Assembly (NCBI GenBank): GCA_017397655.1
Contig: JAFQIG010000009.1
Span: forward strand, 1-60,536
Direction of reading: 5' to 3'
Length of the DNA stretch: 60,536 nt
Origin: Clostridia bacterium
GTDB lineage: Bacteria > Bacillota > Clostridia > Oscillospirales > Acutalibacteraceae
Shown here: one piece after another, positions 55,625-60,536 of the stretch
Layout: each line of letters opens with the position of its first letter
Position numbering within the stretch: position 1 is the stretch's first letter
Translations under genes and position numbers: made by a program
Notes under the pieces: generated by a model
Database searches by the model: none
Told to the model about the DNA's origin: nothing
The model's input: the letters and a program-made list of their open reading frames with translations, nothing else

Positions 55625-55957
55625 TTAATTCACTCTGCTTAAAACAGTCTGTTTAATTATTTTTTGTGTTTCTTTTTTAATAATCTCTGTACCGATCAAA
55701 GCTGTTGCGGTGAGCAGTGTGCTGAATGCCGTCACCTTGCTCGTACCGAATTTGTGAATTAAACGAGCGCTGACAAGGCTTGAAACAATAGTTCCGCAAG
55801 CAACTGTCGAAGAAATAAAGCTGCCGTAAGAAATCGGAAGATTAAAATCAGAGTAAATTGCCGGCCAAGCAGTCCCGAATAACGAGTCCGGCAGACCAAG
55901 TCCGATAAATGCAATATAAATAACGATTAAAAGAAAACTTGCCATAATGTACCACAT
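55625..55957 (-). pseudogene. Truncated MFS transporter
   Basis: The 110-residue frame resembles the first three transmembrane helices of an MFS permease (SFLLIVIYIAFIGLGLPDSLFG, then ISYGSFISSTVACGTIVSSL and the loop RLIHKFGTSKV). After about residue 88 it changes to a lysine-rich tail (TEIIKKETQKIIKQTVLSRVN) without further helices. A normal MFS protein has about 400 residues and 12 helices, so this is a remnant; the rest was not found downstream. A promoter lies upstream, but the ribosome site is weak. Confidence 0.75.
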
Positions 55958-55978
55958 AAACTCTTATTAATCGATCTG

Positions 55979-56007
55979 ATTATATCACACTTAATCAGAA
56001 TTTACAA
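55979..56007 (-). promoter_or_regulatory. Promoter of the MFS remnant
   Basis: TTGTAA (56002-56007), 17 bp, TATAAT (55979-55984) on the minus strand; the -10 is preceded by TGTGA and the -35 by GA. It shares this form with 56477-56505 and 60089-60117. Confidence 0.6.
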
Positions 56008-56035
56008 TCGGGTTATGCCTCATTTTGAACCCATA

Positions 56036-56440
56036 TTATAATTGAATCGTATTAGCATACGCTTCTAATTTACAATTAATTTCTTCTTCATTTTCAAAAA
56101 ACACACTATCACAATTCTCTAAAACTTCTTCAGCCTTTTCATCGTCCTCGTTATTGTCTAAAATCAAATGTGCCTCATAAGCTCTGATCAAATTTTCAAC
56201 AAGTTTGTCGGATAAAACACTGCTCAATACTGACATTTCCTTTTTCAAATCACCGATGTTTTCAACATTGCAAAAATACTGCCCGTGACCTCCGTTGTTA
56301 ACTTCACTTTGATAAGTCATCAATTCCAAATAGGGAGAAACCACTTCCTCCTGAGCCCACAATTCCCACATTTTATTCCATTTAAGTTGTTCTACTGTCA
56401 GGTCGGCTTTCTTTCTCTTGAAAATATCAAATAAACCCAT
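56036..56440 (-). CDS. DUF4375 (DMP19-like) protein
   Basis: The 134-residue protein has the family core YQSEVNNGGHGQYFCN, followed by a helical segment (SSVLSDKLVENLIRAYEAH) and an acidic tail. DUF4375 proteins occur in many bacteria, and the neisserial member DMP19 is a DNA-mimic that binds a repressor; the function here is unknown. AAGGAG precedes the ATG. It has its own promoter. Confidence 0.78.
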   Translation of the reverse strand: MGLFDIFKRKKADLTVEQLKWNKMWELWAQEEVVSPYLELMTYQSEVNNGGHGQYFCNVENIGDLKKEMSVLSSVLSDKLVENLIRAYEAHLILDNNEDDEKAEEVLENCDSVFFENEEEINCKLEAYANTIQL

Positions 56441-56476
56441 AAAAAGCTCCTTAAAAAATTTACGTTTGTCTGAATA

Positions 56477-56505
56477 ATTATATCACACACCATCTGAAAT
56501 TACAA
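56477..56505 (-). promoter_or_regulatory. Promoter of the DUF4375 gene
   Basis: TTGTAA (56500-56505), 17 bp, TATAAT (56477-56482) on the minus strand, with TGTGA before the -10. Confidence 0.65.
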
Positions 56506-56557
56506 TCAAGTGCGGGTGTCCCGCCTATAATTATTCATTATTCATCAGCGAAGCGAC

Positions 56558-56615
56558 TTCATTATTCATTATTCATTATCCATTTAAAATCCGTTCTGCA
56601 TAAATGAATAATGAA
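56558..56615. repeat. AT-rich inverted repeat element
   Basis: A 13-base arm TTCATTATTCATT occurs twice, overlapping, at 56558-56570 and 56565-56577, with a further TTATTCATTATTCAT copy at 56531-56545. Its exact complement is at 56603-56615. The unit can form a hairpin with a 25-base loop. It looks like a short dispersed repeat or degraded MITE. It fills most of the 270-bp gap between the DUF4375 gene and the next; I see no gene in that gap. Confidence 0.6.
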
Positions 56616-56711
56616 TGATACAAACAAAAAAACCGCCCACTTTCGTGAACGGATTTCGTTTGTCGGTACGCCTCAATTTATAACCATAGATGCACTAAGC
56701 ACATTTACTGT

Positions 56712-57050
56712 TTATTGTAAACGAGAATTAAAATCTGTCAAAATCATTATTGTCCCCACAATAATAGGCAAAAAAACAGTTACAACATTCAAAATTCTTT
56801 CAATACTCTTTTTTTGATATTTTCCTCTAACTACTGCCATCAATATTGCAGAAACAAAAAACAATAATGGGACTGCAAAAATTCCTATATAAAGAAACAA
56901 AACACAAAAGTCAAAAACTTCATATAAAATTCCACTTATTTGGGGAACGCCTATAAGAATAATAGTATATTCAAACAGCATCAAAAGAGACCATAAAACA
57001 GTCAGAAGACAAAAAATATTCTTAAGTGCAACAAGAACTTTTTCTTTCAT
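56712..57050 (-). CDS. Small unrecognised membrane protein
   Basis: The 112-residue protein has three or four hydrophobic segments (residues 9-30, 45-72, 90-106), and a basic loop between the last two (RGKYQKKSIER). No family is recognised. The ATG at 57050 has GGAGG eight bases upstream, while the frame upstream overlaps the GH16 gene. It is read in the same direction as the GH16 gene and follows it by about 30 bp, so cotranscription is likely. Translation as a real protein is supported by the good ribosome site. Confidence 0.6.
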   Translation of the reverse strand: MKEKVLVALKNIFCLLTVLWSLLMLFEYTIILIGVPQISGILYEVFDFCVLFLYIGIFAVPLLFFVSAILMAVVRGKYQKKSIERILNVVTVFLPIIVGTIMILTDFNSRLQ

Positions 57051-57081
57051 TACAAAACCTCCATTCAGAAACTCCGATCTT

Positions 57082-58122
57082 TCAAGATGTCGGGTTGAAT
57101 AAACGCTCAAAGAAATGATGACACTGCGTACAGAGATCTTGAATAAATGATAAAATATATTGCCGCAGTGCAGTGAACGAGTCGCACATATCTTTCATAA
57201 AACGTTCAAATTCTGTAAGTCTGTTGTTCTCGTCATAACCGTCTTTATCTTTATACACACGGACATAATCAATAAGCCATTCTATAGGATAGACATTATC
57301 AGTTTCATCCCAACCGCTGAAATCAGAATTGATATACACAGACAGAATCATACACATTCTGTATTGGGGTGATTGCCTCGTCTGCGCCACTTCTTTTCCG
57401 TCAACATAAACGGTTATTCCTTCGGGTCTCCAGTCCATAGCATAGGTGTGGAATGCATTTACATAATCCATCGGGTCGCCATCCAATTCAACCCTGCTTG
57501 CCCATTCGTCAAGATTGGGGTCATCCCATGAATGAACCTTGGGTTCAAACACTCCCGGAGATTTAAAAAATGTTTCCAACACATCTATTTCACCATTCTG
57601 CTGAGAACCTGTTCCGTCGGGACGGGCGTCATCTTGAGCCCCGATAAGCCACCACGAAGCGTATCCTCCACCGCCGGTATCAGGCATTTTCATTCGTATC
57701 TCAAAGTAGCCGTACTGTGTGGCATATCCTTCATAAGCCTCAACTTCCATCTGCTGACTACCGCCGGGATGCAAATGATTCTTTTCCCAAGTCTGAATAC
57801 CGTTGGCTATCCACAAAAGATTATCGGGATCGGCAGAGCCCGGCTGACCGCCGAAATAATTAGGAGAATCTTTTGTGAGAAAAAGGTTAAGGCAACCGTT
57901 TTCAATTTTATATCTTGCAGAGGAACCTTCTGTGCTGGTAGTACAGTGAGGCAGATATTGCGGCAACCAGTATTCTGTATTTAAATTGCCATCATTAAAT
58001 TCGGTGCTGAAATCAAGTACATAGCCTTCCTTTTCAGGAGCGCTGTCTTCGGCAGATGCTCCTAACGGCAATCCGATGAGCATAGAAAAAACAAGCAACA
58101 AAGCCGCACTTTTTCTGAACAT
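57082..58122 (-). CDS. Secreted glycoside hydrolase family 16 enzyme
   Basis: The 346-residue protein begins with a Sec signal peptide (FRKSAALLLVFSMLIGLPLGASA) and has a GH16 jelly roll (residues 35-290) with the catalytic E-x-D-x-x-E in NGEIDVLETF, typical of beta-1,3(4)-glucanases and related laminarinases. After the domain (from about 300) a 45-residue tail rich in aromatic, cysteine and charged residues follows, with a helical pattern and no known anchor or cell-wall signal. AAAGGA lies ten bases before the ATG. It is the downstream partner of a beta-helix gene. Confidence 0.9.
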   Translation of the reverse strand: MFRKSAALLLVFSMLIGLPLGASAEDSAPEKEGYVLDFSTEFNDGNLNTEYWLPQYLPHCTTSTEGSSARYKIENGCLNLFLTKDSPNYFGGQPGSADPDNLLWIANGIQTWEKNHLHPGGSQQMEVEAYEGYATQYGYFEIRMKMPDTGGGGYASWWLIGAQDDARPDGTGSQQNGEIDVLETFFKSPGVFEPKVHSWDDPNLDEWASRVELDGDPMDYVNAFHTYAMDWRPEGITVYVDGKEVAQTRQSPQYRMCMILSVYINSDFSGWDETDNVYPIEWLIDYVRVYKDKDGYDENNRLTEFERFMKDMCDSFTALRQYILSFIQDLCTQCHHFFERLFNPTS

Positions 58123-58197
58123 AGGTTGTTATCCTTTCGTACAAATTCTTATTTGACCGTCCGACAAATTGGATTTCTGCAAATTTCTGCTGTTAAT

Positions 58198-60057
58198 TCA
58201 AAGCTGAGAATTAATCTCAGCCCAGACACGGATGCTGTCTGATTTTGCAATTTCTTTGTTTTGCATAAATCCGCTGTTAACAAAAATATTATCCGTGTAC
58301 TTTACGTTTGAACAGTATTCTCCGAACCAAAGACTGCCTTGTACGGAAGAGTTGTCAAAGAAATCACCCGTATCGACTGTGTTTTCCGAAAGAACAAGTC
58401 TGTTAATGTTGTTTATTCTCATAAGTGTTGACGGTATATCTTTAAAGCTGTTTGAACTGATTTCTATGTTTGTGAAAACGGCAGTTTCGGCAGACTTACC
58501 TACAATGTTAGTGCCGATTTCGATTACAGAACCCCAGTCGCTGAAATTGCATTTTTCAAAGGTGTTGTTGCGGATAATCAGGTTATCAACACCCGTGCCT
58601 TCCTGCCAGAGAGTGGGTTCAATATCCATAACAACCTTTATCGCCTGAGCCATTGTTTTATAGAATCGGTTGTTTTCGCAAAGTCCGTTTGAGGACTGAA
58701 GAAGCAGACCTCTTGCTCTGTTTTCATGGAAATAATTGTTTCTGATAACGTAGTTACCGCTGTTGCATTCCGTATTATATGCGGTCCAGCCCACCGATAA
58801 AGTTTCGGGCAAACCTTCAACAACAACCTCTTTTGTTATCCAGTCAAGATCTTTGACATAAACAACCTTTGCAGTTAAATCAGTATTCTCAAATTTATCA
58901 TTCTTAAAGCCGAGAGTATCGCCCGCTTCAAGCCTCATTGCAGAAGCAATAAGAGTAAGTGTGTTACCGTTAACCGCAGAAACATAGCCGAGACCGTCGT
59001 GAACGTTAATGCAATCATCACCCATACCGCTTATGTCACAATCCGAAATGTTGAAGCAACCGTTTGTGTTGACAATATGAATCGCATCAGCAGTCAGGGA
59101 CACACAACGTTTGTCTTTGTGTTCGGGATTTACTCCGATAAAACTGTTGATAATCTGAAAATGCGAGCTGTTACCCTCGCAGATATAAGCCATACCCGAA
59201 CTTCCGTAAATGCTGACGTTATCAAAGGTTATATTTTTACTGTAATCGCGGAGATTGAAAACCGTTCCGTTATAGACATAGTGCCTGAGTATGTATGTTT
59301 CTCCGTCTTCAAAACCGTTCATGCAACCGTTGTGAGTAACACGCAAGGTGTTATCGGAAATCTTCTGAAAGGATTTTATATTCGTTTCGTCCTGATAAAG
59401 ATAAACCTCTTTTGACGAATATTTTGCACCGAAAGTATAAGTTTCGGGGTCGCATTGAGTAATCGCCATCAATCGGCAGCTTTCATCGCAGTATTCCGCA
59501 TCCTTGAAAACAAGGTCAAGAGTATTGGTATCCGCATTGCTGTTCTGAACGGTAACAACCGATGCAAGCGGACTTTCTTTCCAGTTCCAATCAACATTGA
59601 GATTACGTATTTCAACGCAGTCGCTGTTTCTGATAAAAAATCTGTAATCGGTTGAAGAGAAAACAAAGGTTGCATCGTTGCCTTCAATCAGCAAATCGGT
59701 GAAGTTGTTTGCATCAAGACCGTTTGTACTCCTGAAATAATATGTACCCTTATCAATAACAAGCTTCGTCTGTGGATGCTGTGAGCAATAATTGAGTGCA
59801 CTCTGAAAAGCGGCAAAATTATCTTCGTTTTCTTCAGAAAGTCCGAAATCAGCGGCATTGACCTCGTTCAATTTATCAGCTTTGGGTCGCTGAATATAAA
59901 ATTTTGTTCCGTTTGCACCGTTTATTTCGTCTGCCGTTCTGTTTTCACTTAAATTGACGAGTTCTTCAACAAGCACATCTGATTCTGCGGGTAGTGTTGT
60001 CGATGAAATAAATAACAACAATATTGAAGCAATAAAAGAAACTATTTTCAGAAGCAT
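58198..60057 (-). CDS. Secreted right-handed beta-helix protein
   Basis: The 619-residue protein has an N-terminal signal (LLKIVSFIASILLLFISSTTLPA) and a long parallel beta-helix (about 90-590), with recurrent turns such as NYFHENRARGLLLQSSNGLCENNRFYKTMAQAI and HIVNTNGCFNISDCDISGMGDDCINVHDG. Pectate-lyase/polygalacturonase-like folds of this type act on polysaccharides; DDCINVHDG recalls the aspartate-rich site of such enzymes. Exact family not fixed. AAAGGAA precedes the ATG. It lies 75 bp before the GH16 gene on the minus strand; the two are probably a polysaccharide-degrading pair. Confidence 0.85.
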   Translation of the reverse strand: MLLKIVSFIASILLLFISSTTLPAESDVLVEELVNLSENRTADEINGANGTKFYIQRPKADKLNEVNAADFGLSEENEDNFAAFQSALNYCSQHPQTKLVIDKGTYYFRSTNGLDANNFTDLLIEGNDATFVFSSTDYRFFIRNSDCVEIRNLNVDWNWKESPLASVVTVQNSNADTNTLDLVFKDAEYCDESCRLMAITQCDPETYTFGAKYSSKEVYLYQDETNIKSFQKISDNTLRVTHNGCMNGFEDGETYILRHYVYNGTVFNLRDYSKNITFDNVSIYGSSGMAYICEGNSSHFQIINSFIGVNPEHKDKRCVSLTADAIHIVNTNGCFNISDCDISGMGDDCINVHDGLGYVSAVNGNTLTLIASAMRLEAGDTLGFKNDKFENTDLTAKVVYVKDLDWITKEVVVEGLPETLSVGWTAYNTECNSGNYVIRNNYFHENRARGLLLQSSNGLCENNRFYKTMAQAIKVVMDIEPTLWQEGTGVDNLIIRNNTFEKCNFSDWGSVIEIGTNIVGKSAETAVFTNIEISSNSFKDIPSTLMRINNINRLVLSENTVDTGDFFDNSSVQGSLWFGEYCSNVKYTDNIFVNSGFMQNKEIAKSDSIRVWAEINSQL

Positions 60058-60088
60058 CGAATCTTCCTTTCAAATTCTTATCGAACCG

Positions 60089-60117
60089 ATTATATCACAT
60101 ACAATTATAAATTACAA
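60089..60117 (-). promoter_or_regulatory. Promoter of the beta-helix/GH16 pair
   Basis: TTGTAA (60112-60117), 17 bp, TATAAT (60089-60094) on the minus strand, with TGTGA before the -10. Confidence 0.65.
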
Positions 60118-60132
60118 TCAATTATATTTGTA

Positions 60133-60161
60133 TTGAATTTTTGGAGCAAATTGTGTATAAT
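60133..60161 (+). promoter_or_regulatory. Promoter of the Crp/Fnr-family gene
   Basis: TTGAAT (60133-60138) and TATAAT (60156-60161) with a 17-bp spacer. It is divergent from, and very close to, the promoter of the beta-helix gene. Confidence 0.7.
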
Positions 60162-60224
60162 AAATTAAAAACATATTCCTTATATGCTCCGTACTTACAA
60201 GCGGATAAGGGTAGGATGGTTTAT

Positions 60225-60536
60225 ATGGAATTTCAAAACTATTTCCCCATATGGAATAAATTAAACTCTGTTCACCAAGGACATATACTCAGTTCATTGA
60301 TCACCCGCACGGTAAAAAAAGGAACGGTGATCCACAACGGCGGAGATGACTGCACAGGGCTCTTGCTGGTAAAGTCCGGTCAGCTTCGAGCTTATATTTT
60401 CTCCGATGAAGGACGGGAAATCACCATTTACCGTCTGTTTGATCGGGATATGTGTCTGTTTTCCGCATCCTGTATGATGCGCTCTATTCAGTTTGACATC
60501 ACCGTTGAGGCCGAAAAGGACACTGACCTTTGGATC
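60225..60536 (+). CDS. Crp/Fnr-family transcriptional regulator, cut by the window edge
   Basis: The 104 visible residues are the cyclic-nucleotide-binding-like sensor domain: TRTVKKGTVIHNGGDD, CTGLLLVKSGQLRAYIFSDEGREITIYRLFDRD and LFSAS(C)MM are the standard core, as in anaerobe Crp/Fnr proteins. The DNA-binding helix-turn-helix lies beyond the edge. No N-terminal Fe-S cysteine cluster is seen. Start at ATG 60225 is favoured, with TAGGATGG just before; an ATG nine bases upstream is possible. It is divergent from the beta-helix gene. Confidence 0.85.
   Translation, partial: MEFQNYFPIWNKLNSVHQGHILSSLITRTVKKGTVIHNGGDDCTGLLLVKSGQLRAYIFSDEGREITIYRLFDRDMCLFSASCMMRSIQFDITVEAEKDTDLWI

Overview
The window looks like a chromosomal segment of a spore-forming, low-to-moderate-GC member of the Firmicutes, class Clostridia, most likely a gut Oscillospirales/Ruminococcus-like bacterium. 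The class call rests on a Gram-positive PolC polymerase, the sporulation genes sigG, spoIID, a spoIIM-like gene and ricT, the DnaD/DnaI helicase-loading pair, strong AGGAGG ribosome sites and frequent TTG starts. The family-level guess is inference. I see no rRNA, tRNA, CRISPR array, prophage or insertion sequence.

Left part (1-20 kb). A rodA-like gene on the minus strand is followed by a plus-strand run: tsaE, tsaB, rpiB, upp, and then four tightly spaced genes at 3706-9925. Those four are a LeuA-like protein lacking the usual metal-binding HxH, a TIM-barrel isomerase fused to an acyl-CoA synthetase, an FAD oxidoreductase and a UDP-sugar epimerase. I do not recognise this set as a described pathway; it is the best candidate here for an undescribed system. 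A strong bidirectional terminator at 9931-9966 separates it from a minus-strand block: glycosyltransferase, M20 peptidase, polC, GtrA protein, metallophosphoesterase, and an NfeD/SPFH pair.

Middle (20-43 kb). A plus-strand run carries a class A PBP, ruvX, a VanZ-like gene, a CwlD-like amidase, radA and a Xer recombinase. A dif-like 28-bp sequence lies directly upstream of the recombinase. On the minus strand follow a SpoIIM-like gene, a 2[4Fe-4S] ferredoxin, ricT-holB-darA (the Bacillus yaa order without yaaR), a short QueG-like protein, an AEC transporter, a membrane protein and citrate synthase. spoIID points the other way. Then come a DUF1015 protein, a GH2 enzyme, tex, a DnaI-like loader, a DnaD protein and nagB, which has a palindromic operator candidate in its promoter.

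Right part (43-60.5 kb). sigG has a leader that can fold over its own ribosome site. A minus-strand sugar operon follows (HAD phosphatase, a 1572-residue GH38-type alpha-mannosidase, a sugar-phosphate isomerase/epimerase and a PmoA/DUF6807 protein), then trpS-mrp on the plus strand. The last 7.5 kb are accessory in character: a beta-lactamase-fold hydrolase, a patatin, an unrecognised protein, a truncated MFS transporter, a DUF4375 protein, an AT-rich repeat, a small membrane protein, a secreted GH16 glucanase-like enzyme and a secreted beta-helix protein. The window ends inside a Crp/Fnr regulator.
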